Shown: positions 34,570-43,135 of the stretch, piece after piece
Position numbering within the stretch: position 1 is the first letter of the stretch
How the letters are laid out: each line of letters opens with the position of its first letter
Assembly: GCA_963725085.1 (NCBI GenBank)
Contig: CAVRXM010000003.1
Coordinates: 372,001 to 436,000 of the forward strand
Reading direction: 5' to 3'
Length of the DNA: 64,000 bases
DNA from: VRUE01 sp963725085
Lineage (GTDB): Bacteria; Actinomycetota; Thermoleophilia; Solirubrobacterales; 70-9
Made by a program: the position numbers and the translations under genes
The notes under the pieces: generated by a model
Database searches by the model: none
Told to the model about the DNA's origin: nothing
What the model saw: the letters and a program-made list of their open reading frames with translations, nothing else

Positions 34570-35865
34570 ATGAGCGCCGGGCCCGGACCCCCTCCCCTTC
34601 GCCGCGACACGCGACGCGGTTTGGTGGCCGGCGTGCTTGCGGGGGTTGGTGCACGTACCAGGATCGACCCCACGATCCTGCGGATCGTCTTCGTGATCGC
34701 CACCGTCGCGACCAGCGGACTCATGCTGCTGGCCTATGTTGTGGCCTGGGCCGCTCTTCCGGCGACGGGCCAGGAATCGCCGCCGGTGGCCCGTTTTGCT
34801 CGCCTGCCGGTTCGGGGCGATTGGCGCGTCGCCGCCGGTGTCGGGCTGTTGACGCTGTCTGTTCTCTTGGCCTTCCGTCAACTTGGGATCTGGTGGAGCG
34901 ATGCCCTGGTCTGGCCGCTGGTGCTGGCGGCCTTCGGGGCCGCGCTGCTCTGGGGACGCTCGCGTGCATCCTCCACCGATCGCGGCACCGCAGAACGAGC
35001 CTGGGCGGGGCCCGAGCCTCCGGAAGAGCCGGCGGGAACCTCCGGCGGCAGTGCCCCGACCCCGCGCGCCACCCCGCTCGGCGACCTGTACCGCGGGGTG
35101 TTCGGAGTGCTGCTCGTGATCGGGGCTGGGCTGCTCTTCCTCTCCTCGAACCACATCCTCGGTGGCCTGCGCGAAGCCGCGCTCACAGCTGTCGTCGTGG
35201 TTGTCGCCGTAGCGCTGATCCTGGCGCCGTTTCTCTGGCGGCTGGGGCGCAATCTGGCGGCCGAGCGGACGGGGCGGATCCGGTCCCAGGAGCGTGCCGA
35301 GCTTGCCGCCCACCTGCACGACTCCGTTCTTCAGACCCTGACCTTGATGCAGAAGCGCGCGGATCACCCTCGCGAGGTCGCGGCACTCGCCCGACGACAG
35401 GAGCGCGAGCTCCGCGATTGGCTTGGGGGCAACGGGCGGAGCTCGACGGAGAAGAGCTTTGCTGCTGCGCTGCGCGCGGCTGCGGAGGCGGTCGAGGACG
35501 ACCGTCGGGTTGCGATCGATGTGGTCGTCGTGGGCGATTGCGAAATGGACGAAGCCGCAGAAGCGGTGCTGGGAGCAACCCGAGAGGCGCTGCTGAACGC
35601 CGCGAAGCACGCTGGCGAGCACGGTCCGATTCGCGTCTACGCCGAGGTCGAGGACGCCCGGATCGAGGCGTTCGTTCGCGACCGCGGCCCCGGTTTCGAC
35701 CCAGCGGGCGTGCCCGCTGATCGCCGCGGCGTGCGCGAATCGATCGTCGGCAGGATGGAGCGAGTGGGCGGTCGCGCGGAGGTGCAGTCAGCTCCCGGGG
35801 GCGGAACGGAGGTGGGGCTAGAGATTGAACGCGCCCACGCGGGCCCGGAGGCCGAGCACAGATGA
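34570..35865 (+). CDS. PspC-fused sensor histidine kinase (NarL/LiaS type)
   Basis: 431 residues. The N-terminus carries a PspC domain (DTRRGLVAGVLAGVGARTRI), then transmembrane helices and a Pro/Ser linker. The kinase part has the HisKA_3-type phosphoacceptor His in AELAAHLHDSVLQTLTLM, the N-box EALLNAAKHAG and G-box VRDRGPGFDPAG. Such kinases respond to cell-envelope stress. Its stop overlaps the ATG of the response regulator gene by four bases. Confidence 0.92.
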   Translation: MSAGPGPPPLRRDTRRGLVAGVLAGVGARTRIDPTILRIVFVIATVATSGLMLLAYVVAWAALPATGQESPPVARFARLPVRGDWRVAAGVGLLTLSVLLAFRQLGIWWSDALVWPLVLAAFGAALLWGRSRASSTDRGTAERAWAGPEPPEEPAGTSGGSAPTPRATPLGDLYRGVFGVLLVIGAGLLFLSSNHILGGLREAALTAVVVVVAVALILAPFLWRLGRNLAAERTGRIRSQERAELAAHLHDSVLQTLTLMQKRADHPREVAALARRQERELRDWLGGNGRSSTEKSFAAALRAAAEAVEDDRRVAIDVVVVGDCEMDEAAEAVLGATREALLNAAKHAGEHGPIRVYAEVEDARIEAFVRDRGPGFDPAGVPADRRGVRESIVGRMERVGGRAEVQSAPGGGTEVGLEIERAHAGPEAEHR

Positions 35866-36512
35866 GCGTGCATCTTCCAATCGTGGTGATCGTCGATGAC
35901 CACGAGCTGTTTCGGGCTGGCGTGAGGGCTGAACTCCATGGTTTGGTCGAGGTTCGAGGCGAGGCTGAAACGGTCGAGCAGGCCGTGTCGGCGATCTTGC
36001 GCGAGAAGCCCGATGTGGTGCTGCTCGACGTCCACATGCCAGGCGGCGGCGGAGTCGAGGTGATCCGGCGGGTGACGCAGGATCGACCGACGCAGCGGTA
36101 CCTTGCGTTGTCAGTCTCCGATGCCGCCGAGGACGTATTCGCAGTCATACGGGCGGGCGCTCGCGGCTACGTGACCAAGTCGATCTCCGGCAAGGAATTG
36201 GCAGACGCCATCAACCGGGTTTGCGAAGGTGATGCGGTCTTCTCGCCGCGACTAGCGGGCTTTGCGCTTGACGCATTTCAAGGGGAGATCCCGGAGGCCG
36301 AGATCGATCCCGAGCTCGACCAGCTGACCCTGCGCGAGCGCGAGGTCCTGCAGCTGATCGCCCGCGGCTATCTGTACAAGGAGATCGCAATGCGCCTCGG
36401 CATCTCTCCGAAGACCGTCGAGGCTCACGTCAGCGCCGTTCTCCGCAAGCTGCAGCTCTCGAGCCGGCACGAGCTGAGCCGTTGGGCAGTCGAACGGCGG
36501 CTGGTGGACTGA
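35862..36512 (+). CDS. NarL/LiaR-type response regulator
   Basis: 216 residues. The receiver domain has the acidic pair in VVIVDDHELFRAG, the phospho-Asp in VVLLDVHMPGGGG and the Lys in GYVTKSIS. The LuxR-type HTH is LTLREREVLQLIARGYLYKE and ISPKTVEAHVSAVLRKLQL. It pairs with the upstream PspC-type kinase; its targets probably include this envelope-stress operon. The gene ends about 55 bases before a tRNA remnant. Confidence 0.94.
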   Translation: MSVHLPIVVIVDDHELFRAGVRAELHGLVEVRGEAETVEQAVSAILREKPDVVLLDVHMPGGGGVEVIRRVTQDRPTQRYLALSVSDAAEDVFAVIRAGARGYVTKSISGKELADAINRVCEGDAVFSPRLAGFALDAFQGEIPEAEIDPELDQLTLREREVLQLIARGYLYKEIAMRLGISPKTVEAHVSAVLRKLQLSSRHELSRWAVERRLVD

Positions 36513-36568
36513 CACTCGCCGAAATCAAGACCGCACGGTGATCAGTGCGCATTCTGGCCTGAAGCCAG

Positions 36569-36618
36569 CGCGCCCGACAGGATTCGAACCTGTGACCTTC
36601 GGTTTCGTAGACCAACGC
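36569..36618 (-). tRNA. 3' half of a tRNA-Arg(ACG) gene (attachment-site relic)
   Basis: Read on the minus strand, TTGGT CTACGAA ACCGA is an anticodon arm with anticodon ACG, followed by the T arm ACAGG TTCGAAT CCTGT and the acceptor 3' strand CGGGCGC. The D arm and 5' acceptor strand (expected GCGCCCG) are missing to the right, where unrelated DNA follows. A tRNA cut at the anticodon arm is the usual scar of a site-specific integration event, so it is not a working gene. Confidence 0.75.
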
Positions 36619-36655
36619 TCGTTACGCCGTCCCGAATCTTGGGACGGAGGGACTC

Positions 36656-36673
36656 GGTACCAAGTCCGGTACC
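36656..36673. promoter_or_regulatory. GGTACC pair beside the tRNA-Arg relic
   Basis: Two GGTACC palindromes start 12 bases apart (36656 and 36668). The same arrangement, at 11-12 bases, recurs at 36885, 37779 and 48086. One helical turn between sites is compatible with a protein-binding arm; the protein is unknown. Confidence 0.5.
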
Positions 36674-36717
36674 ACGCGGCACTTGGGGGTGTGGCTCAAA
36701 TAGGCGCCGAAAGGCAG

Positions 36718-36740
36718 AAGCCCGCTTCCGATGCGGGCTT
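36718..36740. terminator. hairpin beside the tRNA-Pro relic
   Basis: AAGCCCGC TTCCGAT GCGGGCTT is an 8-bp perfect stem. In the direction of the tRNA (minus strand) it lies just after the 3' end, as a tRNA terminator would. A decayed copy is at 54666-54688. Confidence 0.6.
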
Positions 36741-36747
36741 TCGGAAA

Positions 36748-36797
36748 TCGGGGAGGCCGGATTTGAACCGGCGACCGCTCGGCCCCCAGCCGGAGGA
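36748..36797 (-). tRNA. 3' half of a tRNA-Pro(GGG) gene (attachment-site relic)
   Basis: On the minus strand: CTGGGGG as anticodon loop (GGG), variable loop, T arm GCCGG TTCAAAT CCGGC, acceptor strand CTCCCCG and discriminator A. The 5' side of the anticodon stem is already imperfect (CTCCGG) and the D arm is missing. It is therefore a truncated gene. A second, more mutated copy is at 54697-54740 in the same orientation. Confidence 0.75.
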
Positions 36798-36813
36798 CAC
36801 CATTGCCATATGC

Positions 36814-36846
36814 GTCCCACCGCGTCCCTGACGTCCCATCTGTCCC
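36814..36846. repeat. four GTCCC direct repeats (integrase-arm-like)
   Basis: GTCCC occurs at 36814, 36824, 36833 and 36842, 9-10 bases apart, within TGCGTCCCAC, CGCGTCCCTG, ACGTCCCATC and TGTCCCACGC. Short phased direct repeats beside a tRNA core resemble arm-type sites of tyrosine integrases. A weaker set (GTCCCTCCTGTCC) stands in the same place beside the 54697 relic. Confidence 0.45.
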
Positions 36847-36862
36847 ACGCTGTGGAAAATCT

Positions 36863-36901
36863 GGACGCATCGGACGATGGGTCCGGTACCAAACTGGTAC
36901 C
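36863..36901. repeat. palindrome plus GGTACC pair, copy 1
   Basis: GGACGCATC GGAC GATGGGTCC (imperfect 9-bp inverted repeat) runs into GGTACC at 36885 and GGTACC at 36896. A near-identical unit is at 37757-37795. Confidence 0.55.
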
Positions 36902-37331
36902 CCGACGCCCCAGCGTGTTGAGCCATGAAACGAAACGGGAGGTGTCTGCTAGCGGAGGGCGATCACCTTCGAGCTCTCGGCGGGGCAGGCCGACGAGGAC
37001 CTCACATGCGGCGTAGTAGGTGCCCCGGCTAGCGTTCCTTCTAATCGAATAGGTCCCTGACTCGCTGGTGTATGTCGCGCCAACCCTCTGTCGCGTCCGG
37101 GCCGGCGGCGCTGGGAAAGGGAGACGGCACCTTCCGAGCGCCCCGGGAGTGGGGCTCCGATCGTCGGGAAGACAGCATTTGAGCCCACGACCGGTCGGCG
37201 GCCCAAGCGGCGCCCGCTCGAACAGACCGGGAAACCCGCTGACGAGGCTTCGGGTTTTCCCCGATGACATGCCTCGGGAACGGTGCCAAGCTCGTCGGGA
37301 GGACGACCGGTCAGACAACCAGGAGGTTCAG
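36902..37331. other. intergenic remnant DNA
   Basis: No intact gene is visible. On the minus strand a short stretch reads SRGTYYAACEVLVGLPRREL and another EGWRDIHQRVRDLFD before a stop near 37041; these look like gene debris. AGGAGGTTCAG directly before 37332 is the ribosome-binding site of the next gene. Confidence 0.35.
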
Positions 37332-37685
37332 ATGCCCGCCGCAGCCGAGAAACACAAAGTCTCCGCAACAAAAGTCACCCCAAAGAAAGTCAAAGTCGCG
37401 AAAGCCGAGCAGTCCCCGGTTGAGAAAACCGCCGAGCTGTCCGAGCGGGTGCTTAAGCAGGTGGAGCACAGCCAGAAAAATGCGATCGAGGCGGTGCGCC
37501 ATTTCGTGGAGTCCGTCGACGAAGCACTGCCACCGCACGGCAAAAACCGCTCCAGGCGGCAGAATGTCATCGACTCTGCGCTTGAGATGTCGGAGAAGCT
37601 GGTCGAGACGCAGTACGACTTCCTTCAAAGCGTCGTGCACAGCGCCGGCGAGACGCTCGGGGCGACTGGCAGCAAGAAAAGGTAG
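37332..37685 (+). CDS. basic phasin-like helical protein
   Basis: 117 residues from ATG 37332, preceded by a perfect AGGAGG. Residues 1-33 are Lys-rich (KHKVSATKVTPKKVKVAKAE), like a histone-type tail. The rest is helical and amphipathic (ELSERVLKQVEHSQKNAIEA; ALEMSEKLVETQYDFLQSVV), as in phasins and PHA-granule proteins with DNA-binding tails. No PHA synthase is in the window. The assignment is by composition only. Confidence 0.75.
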   Translation: MPAAAEKHKVSATKVTPKKVKVAKAEQSPVEKTAELSERVLKQVEHSQKNAIEAVRHFVESVDEALPPHGKNRSRRQNVIDSALEMSEKLVETQYDFLQSVVHSAGETLGATGSKKR

Positions 37686-37756
37686 TCGCTGCGCCGTCCC
37701 GGCTAAGCCGAATCAGCCAACGAACCACGTCCCTCCTCTCCACCGATCTACTCATC

Positions 37757-37795
37757 GGATGCATCGGACGATGCGTCCGGTACCAACGCGGTACC
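37757..37795. repeat. palindrome plus GGTACC pair, copy 2
   Basis: GGATGCATC GGAC GATGCGTCC followed by GGTACC at 37779 and 37790. It lies between the phasin-like gene and repeat copy 4, with no tRNA remnant recognised to its left. Confidence 0.55.
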
Positions 37796-37820
37796 ACGCG
37801 CGGGCCCCGGTGCGAATCGG

Positions 37821-37865
37821 GGGCCCGATTCGTCTCTCGCTATCACCCGCGGATTGTCGAAACGG
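37821..37865 (+). repeat. dispersed repeat family A, copy 4
   Basis: Core with one change (GCTATCACC). The tail TTGTCGAAACGGATACGCACG is shared with copy 7 (43091), so copies 4 and 7 form a subgroup. Confidence 0.9.
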
Positions 37866-37909
37866 ATACGCACGAATCTAAACTGAGGGGCAGGAGTAGC
37901 CTGGGCCCT

Positions 37910-38419
37910 ATGAGCGGGTGGCGGCAGGTGCGCGCGATCGCCTTGCTTCCCGGCAACGTGACGATCGTTGTGCCGGCGGTGATCCTGGTCGTTACCTCAG
38001 GGCCGGAACTGGGCTGGGGGCTTGGTGGATTGCCCGGCGCGCTGGTCGTGGCAGTCGGGATCGCGCTGATCGTCGTTGGCTTCTCCCTCTGGCTCTGGAC
38101 AGTGCGACTGTTCAGCCGGATCGGCAAAGGGACGCTTGCCGCCTGGGACCCGACCAGCAGGCTCGTTGTCGAGGGCCCCTACAGCCGCGTGCGAAATCCG
38201 ATGATCACCGCGGTGGTGGTCCTGCTCATGGGCGAGGCGCTCCTCCTCGGCTCACCCTGGGTGCTGGTCTGGGCTGGGGTTTTCCTGGCGATCAACTTCA
38301 TCTACTTCCTTCGCTTCGAGGAGCCGAGCCTGGAACGCCGCTTTGGCGAGCAGTACCGCGCCTACAAGCGCGCCGTGCCGCGCTGGATCCCGCGGCTCGA
38401 TCCTTGGCGACCGGACTGA
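37910..38419 (+). CDS. isoprenylcysteine carboxyl methyltransferase-family membrane protein
   Basis: 169 residues with four or five transmembrane helices. The family signature is at the C-terminal half: VVEGPYSRVRNPMITAVVVL, then FEEPSLERRFGEQYRAYKRA and VPRWIPRL. These ICMT/PEMT-fold proteins methylate small or prenylated substrates using S-adenosylmethionine; bacterial members are mostly uncharacterised. It stands alone, flanked on both sides by family A repeats. Confidence 0.88.
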   Translation: MSGWRQVRAIALLPGNVTIVVPAVILVVTSGPELGWGLGGLPGALVVAVGIALIVVGFSLWLWTVRLFSRIGKGTLAAWDPTSRLVVEGPYSRVRNPMITAVVVLLMGEALLLGSPWVLVWAGVFLAINFIYFLRFEEPSLERRFGEQYRAYKRAVPRWIPRLDPWRPD

Positions 38420-38465
38420 GCGGGTGATCAGGCATGGTGGCTCATTAGTCGCGACGAGCGATACC

Positions 38466-38510
38466 GGGCCCGATTCGTCTCTCGCGACCACCCGCGGATC
38501 GTGGAGCGCG
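38466..38510 (+). repeat. dispersed repeat family A, copy 5
   Basis: Core with one change (CGCGACCACC). Upstream, GCGACGAGCGATACC resembles the left arm seen in the long-form copies. Confidence 0.88.
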
Positions 38511-38856
38511 TTTCGGCCGTGGCATGAGCCAAAGCACGGGCGGCGCGATTCAACCCGCGACCTCCCCTCGGTTCATCTACGTCGAGCTGACATCAGGGAT
38601 CACTAGCGCCTCCTAGGATCGGGGTGCTCCTGATGGGCTCCGAGTTCGACAAGAAAGGCGCGGCGGCCGAGATCGTCATCTCGGGCGCAGCCGGAAGAAT
38701 GGCCTTTCACGTCGCCGGAGAAGGTGCGGTGATTCTCCAGAGCCGAGCGCCGCACAGGTCCCCTTTGTAAAGGTTCAGAAATGTGACTCAGGCAACGCGC
38801 GCAGTGCTCCATGTTCTTCCGTCGCACCGCCTAACTTCCCCGCTCGGCCCTCAACT
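38511..38856. other. intergenic stretch, possible 45-codon frame
   Basis: A short frame at 38632-38769 (+) reads MGSEFDKKGAAAEIVISGAA and ends PHRSPL; there is no convincing ribosome-binding site, so it is not called as a gene. Nothing else is supported. Confidence 0.3.
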
Positions 38857-39153
38857 TCAAGGATCCTCCGAACTCGCGCGCAATGAGCGGACGTTGTTTC
38901 TTCTGCCTTGGCGGAAATCCCCAGCCTCGATCGCACGAAGGATTTGGTCGTGCTCAATAGCGGACTGCATGGCCCGCTCGGGACGAACGAAGGCGAACAC
39001 GCGCGCGTCCGCCAGATGCCCATGCAGACTGCTCAGCATCGGAAAGAGAAGCCGCCCTTGTACGGCCTGCGCGATTCGCTCGAGACTTCTCGGCGTGAGG
39101 TTGCGCTCCCCGCTTCGGCGAGTGGAACCCGATCGCGGACGACGCACGGCCAC
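38857..39153 (-). pseudogene. GntR-family regulator, C-terminal (FCD) fragment
   Basis: The sequence RLLFPMLSSLHGHLADARVF and SAIEHDQILRAIEAGDFRQG resembles the end of the FCD ligand-binding domain of GntR/FadR regulators (helices before the final EH..I..AI..GD motif). The winged-helix DNA-binding half and most of FCD are absent, and the end is out of frame. It is a truncated remnant. Confidence 0.5.
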
Positions 39154-39218
39154 TTAAACGGCGCGCCGGCCCACAATGCTCAATGAACGGATCGAAGAGC
39201 TTGTCGCCGACGAGACGC

Positions 39219-40463
39219 CTAAACGCCGCGCGCCATATCCTCGTCCCGCAACGGGCTCTTAAGCCGTTCGAGACTGAAGTACCTGACCCAATCGGCCGGC
39301 GCGCCGTCGATGTAGCTGAGGATGCCGTGCGCCGCCGACATCGCCCAGGCGAGCCCCCAGGCGCGGTAGCCGGTTATGACATAAATCGACGGATACTCCG
39401 GATCGGGACCGATAAATGGAATCCGGTCGTACGGCATGAAGTCGCCGGCGAGCCAGCGGCAGTGAATCCTCTTCACCTTGAATCTTCTCTGGACGTCTTC
39501 GGCCAGGCTTTTGTAGTGCGAACTCTCGTCATAGGTGGCCGCATCGTACTCATGACTCTCGCCGCCGAACACCAGCACCGATCGGCCGTCATACTCAGCC
39601 GAGCGGATAGTGCGGATCGCATCGTCTGTCGTGATGTACATGCCTTTTGGATATTCGGTCGGATCTTCGAGTTCGGCAGCCAGGGCGTACGACATCTTCA
39701 TCCACATTCGTCCATCGAACATCTCGTTGCGCCAGAATGGCTCGCCGCTGGCCTGAATGACGACGTCGGCCCTCAGCTGACCTTTGTCGGTAGTGATGAT
39801 GTTCGGTTCACCCGGCGTGATGGTGGTGGCGTTGGTGTGCTCGAAGATCACGCCGCCGTCAGAGACAAACGCCTCGGCCAACTTCAACAGGAATTTACGC
39901 GGGTGGAATTGAGCTTGATCGTCAAACCGCACCGCCGCCTCGACATTGAACGGCAAATCAGTGGACGTCACGAAATGCGCCGGAAGGCCGAGCCGCCTAG
40001 CGGCTTCGACCTCGGCTTTGAAGACTTCGACTTTGTCTGTGCTTTGGCTGAAGACATAGGCGTCGCGCCGCGAAAACTCACAGTCGATTGCCAACTTCTT
40101 GCTTAAGCTCTCAACCTCGTCGATACCGTTCTGATTGGCATCGGCGAACGCCTGGGCAACCGCTTCGCCATGCCGCTTTATCAGATAGTCATAGATAAGA
40201 TAGTGCTGCGATGACAGCTTGGCGGTGGTGCCACCGGTCGTCCACTCGACGATGTGGTCACGCTCAACCAACGCTACGGTTCTACCGCTCTGCATCAGAC
40301 GGTAGGCAGTTACCACACCCGTGATTCCGCCGCCCACCACGCCTACGTCATAATGGTCTGCCTCGTCGCTGAAAGTGGGATAGTTCGTTTGTCTGGTGGT
40401 GTCAATCCACAGCGAGACATCTTTCCCGGGTAGCTCTTCGTCACCGAGCGGCTCGTCAATCAT
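39219..40463 (-). CDS. DAO-type FAD-dependent oxidoreductase without Rieske domain
   Basis: 414 residues. The FAD motif is YDVGVVGGGITGVVTAYRLM, followed by GGTTAKLSSQHYLIYDYLIK, a pattern of the GbcA/PuuB-like group. The C-terminal part has RIPFIGPDPEYPSIYVITGY. Many close-looking proteins are about 500 residues with a C-terminal Rieske 2Fe-2S domain; this one stops before it. The coding sequence is visibly lower in G+C than its neighbours, which suggests horizontal transfer. ATG 40463 follows AAGGAGGAGAAAC. Confidence 0.88.
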   Translation of the reverse strand: MIDEPLGDEELPGKDVSLWIDTTRQTNYPTFSDEADHYDVGVVGGGITGVVTAYRLMQSGRTVALVERDHIVEWTTGGTTAKLSSQHYLIYDYLIKRHGEAVAQAFADANQNGIDEVESLSKKLAIDCEFSRRDAYVFSQSTDKVEVFKAEVEAARRLGLPAHFVTSTDLPFNVEAAVRFDDQAQFHPRKFLLKLAEAFVSDGGVIFEHTNATTITPGEPNIITTDKGQLRADVVIQASGEPFWRNEMFDGRMWMKMSYALAAELEDPTEYPKGMYITTDDAIRTIRSAEYDGRSVLVFGGESHEYDAATYDESSHYKSLAEDVQRRFKVKRIHCRWLAGDFMPYDRIPFIGPDPEYPSIYVITGYRAWGLAWAMSAAHGILSYIDGAPADWVRYFSLERLKSPLRDEDMARGV

Positions 40464-41059
40464 GTTTCTCCTCCTTTATCCGATATGTGGTTCTGACAAA
40501 GCCGCTCTGCGAGCGGGCCGGAGCCCTTCACGTTCGACTGACCAACCAGCCCCGTGAATAGCGAATCAGGTAGGCAGGGGCAGGCACCGAGCAGCAGTCC
40601 GAAGTCGCGCAAGGCGATGTAGCAGTGGGGCCGAGTAGGTCAAGAGATCGAAGATGATTCACGTCAGCCAGCGGCGACCACGTAGGCCCCGTACCACCTC
40701 GGATGGCACCGCCTCGGCAAGGCCTTTCAAATCAGTCGCAAAGTGGTCGGCGTTCTTACTCATGTCCCTCCATTGATCCAACGTCTGGGGCAGGGTTCAG
40801 GCCGAACGGGGGGCGGTCAGGGGACCGCGACACAACTTTGGCGAGCGACACGGTGGACGCTCACCGCGCTAATCATCGCAGCCCTCTGTGCGGTTCGATC
40901 CCTGATCCGACAGTCCGCGCGCCCATCCATCCCGCAGTCGTGATGCTCAACGGGGCAGAGGGACGCGGGGACGGTGGGGACGCCGGCTCCAGCAACTGAT
41001 GACGGGACGATGCTCACTCTGTTGCGCTGGGCCGAGGCGCACATGGTCCCCGTCCGGGG
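40464..41059. other. intergenic stretch with one possible short gene
   Basis: No long gene is visible. A 34-codon frame on the minus strand at 40659-40763 starts at ATG after GGAGGGAC and reads MSKNADHFATDLKGLAEAVP. The ribosome-binding site is good, but length and lack of homologues in memory keep it tentative. Confidence 0.35.
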
Positions 41060-41638
41060 TTAGAGAGCCGGCAGGCTGAAATCGTCGAAATACCAGAGCG
41101 CGCTCGTGTACCAGAGGATCGCGACCACGACGACCAGCGTGCCGCCGGCCAGCGGCAGTGCCCAGCCGGGAAACCGCCGAGAGCGGACGATCAGGAGCTT
41201 GGCGGCGATCGCGCCGTAGACGAAGCAGCCGGCCAGCGAGTGCACGGCCACACGCCTGTCGATGTGGGTCTGCACCCCATAGGCCAGGATGCAGTGGTAG
41301 GCGATCGGCAGCGTGAGCAGGATCGCGGCAACGCCCACGGCGCGATGGAGGGTGACGATCCCGGCGGCGGAGCTGCCGATGCGCGGCAGCTTGCCGAAGA
41401 TCCACAGCGCCAGTCCCAGCTGCAGGGCCGCCAGGGCCAGGACCCCCGTCGCCAGCCAAGACTTAAGCGGCAGCGTGTCTTCCCCGCTGCTCCCGAACAG
41501 GCCGGTCGCGTAATTGGGCACGTGCTCGGTCCCGAAGATGTAGAGACCCGCGGTGATCGCGGCCACGAGGCCCACCAGGGCGGCGAACCAGAAGAGCGGA
41601 CGGCTGCCCGCCGGCTGTTCGGCGGAGGGGGCTTCCAA
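41060..41638 (-). CDS. DUF6529-like integral membrane protein
   Basis: 192 residues with five predicted helices. Conserved His residues lie at membrane edges (TLHRAVGVAAI, IAYHCILAYG, THIDRRVAVHSLAG), a pattern like haem-binding cytochrome b561-type proteins. This resembles the DUF6529 family found in Actinobacteria. Function is unknown. The gene stands alone between an intergenic stretch and repeat copy 6. Confidence 0.75.
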   Translation of the reverse strand: MEAPSAEQPAGSRPLFWFAALVGLVAAITAGLYIFGTEHVPNYATGLFGSSGEDTLPLKSWLATGVLALAALQLGLALWIFGKLPRIGSSAAGIVTLHRAVGVAAILLTLPIAYHCILAYGVQTHIDRRVAVHSLAGCFVYGAIAAKLLIVRSRRFPGWALPLAGGTLVVVVAILWYTSALWYFDDFSLPAL

Positions 41639-41760
41639 GCATCAGCCAAGGTAGCGCCTGGACACCGACTCTATGGTGCCGGTGCTTGACCGAATTCGAA
41701 ATGGAGATTTTGGGGCTGGTCGCCGAACTGTCCCGTTTCCGGGGCTTTCTCCTATAGCGG

Positions 41761-41840
41761 GGGCCCGATTCGTCTCTCGCTACCACCCGCGGATCATCCA
41801 GCAGGGCCGTCTGTCCGACTGACTGGGCCAGGCCTGTGCG
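41761..41840 (+). repeat. dispersed repeat family A, copy 6
   Basis: Exact core (41761-41794), preceded by CTATAGCGG and by a GGGGCTTTC segment like the hairpins of copies 1 and 2. The tail ATCATCCAGCAGGGCCGTC, GACTGACTGGGCCAGGCCTG is a relative of the long tail of copies 9 and 13. Confidence 0.9.
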
Positions 41841-41933
41841 CCAAGCGTTAGGTTGAGTGCGAATGTCTTTTCAACAGGACGTCCTGGTGATCGGCTGCCG
41901 TATAGGCGAGGACTCGACACTGGGAGGTGTCCG

Positions 41934-42851
41934 ATGAAGGCGATTGTGGTGACCGAGGAGGCCGCGGGAACGGCCGGGATGACGCTGGTGGAGCGGCCCG
42001 AGCCGCAGGCAGCGATAAGCGACGTCGTCGTTCAGATTCATGCGTCGGGATTCGTCCCGACTGAGCTGACGTGGCCCTCGACCTGGACCGATCGCCTCGA
42101 CCGTGACCGGACGCCGTCGATTCCCGGGCACGAGTTGGCCGGAGTGGTCACCGCCCTCGGCTATGGCACGACGGGGCTGTCTGTGGGACAGCGAGTGTTC
42201 GGCCTCACCGACTGGACTCGCGACGGCACCCTGGCCGACTACGCGGCCGTCGAGGCACGCAACCTCGCGCCCTTGCCGGGCGACGTCGACTTCACGGTGG
42301 GCGCGAGCCTGCCGATCTCGGGCCTCACCGCGTGGCAGGGACCGTTCCAGCACGGCCGCCTTCAGGCGGGGCAGAGCATCCTCGCGCACGGCGCGGCCGG
42401 CGCAGTCGGGTCGATGGTGACGCAGCTTGCACGAGAGGCCGGCGCCTACGTCATCGGCACCGGACGCGCTGCCGACCGTCAGAAGGCACTCGACTTCGGC
42501 GCGCAGGAGTTCGTCGACCTCGAGAACGACACCTTGGAGGATGTCGGCGCAGTCGATCTGGTGTTCGACGTCATCGGCGGCGACATCGGGAAGCGGTCCG
42601 CAGGCCTGGTTCGAGCCGGAGGAACGCTGGTGTCCGTCGTCGGGCCGCCCGAGGCGCGGCCCGCCGACGGCCTGGCGGTCGACTTCGTTGTCGAGTCCGA
42701 TCGTGCCCAACTGAGTGAGATCGTCCAGCGGGTGCGGGACCGACGACTGCGGACGAACATCGGCAACGTCGCGACCCTCGACGACGCCGTCGCCGCCTTC
42801 AATCCGACCGAGCGGATCAGCGGGAAGACGATCATCCGCGTTCGTCCGTGA
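41934..42851 (+). CDS. zinc-independent MDR-type quinone oxidoreductase
   Basis: 305 residues from ATG 41934 (GGGAGGTGTCCG upstream). The N-terminal GroES-like domain has IPGHELAGVVTALGYGTTGL; the cofactor domain has SILAHGAAGAVGSMVTQLAR, the NADPH-binding motif of quinone oxidoreductase/alkenal reductase relatives. Structural zinc Cys residues are absent. Such enzymes reduce quinones or alpha,beta-unsaturated carbonyls. No operon partner is evident. Confidence 0.92.
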   Translation: MKAIVVTEEAAGTAGMTLVERPEPQAAISDVVVQIHASGFVPTELTWPSTWTDRLDRDRTPSIPGHELAGVVTALGYGTTGLSVGQRVFGLTDWTRDGTLADYAAVEARNLAPLPGDVDFTVGASLPISGLTAWQGPFQHGRLQAGQSILAHGAAGAVGSMVTQLAREAGAYVIGTGRAADRQKALDFGAQEFVDLENDTLEDVGAVDLVFDVIGGDIGKRSAGLVRAGGTLVSVVGPPEARPADGLAVDFVVESDRAQLSEIVQRVRDRRLRTNIGNVATLDDAVAAFNPTERISGKTIIRVRP

Positions 42852-43090
42852 GGACTCAAGATCCAGGGCAACGCTCCGCGAGGCCAACCCAGATCGTGCG
42901 TGAAATTGCCGCGGGCCGGGTGGGCGGGGTCGCGGAACCGGACGCCTGAGCCGACGACTGACAGAGGCGTGTGGGGGCCAGACCGCGGCCGCGAGCGCCG
43001 ATACGCTGCGTCACATGCCCCCCGCCGCGTCATCGAGCTCGCCAAGCAGCTGGCTCGGGTCCGGGACCTGACCGAGACGTTGCCGATAGG

Positions 43091-43135
43091 CGGCCCGATT
43101 CGTCTCTCGCTACCACCCGCGGATTGTCGAACGGA
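43091..43135 (+). repeat. dispersed repeat family A, copy 7
   Basis: Core CGGCCCGATTCG... (43091-43124) with tail TTGTCGAACGGATACGCACG as in copy 4. It is preceded by CCGATAGG, the form seen also in copy 10. Confidence 0.9.
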
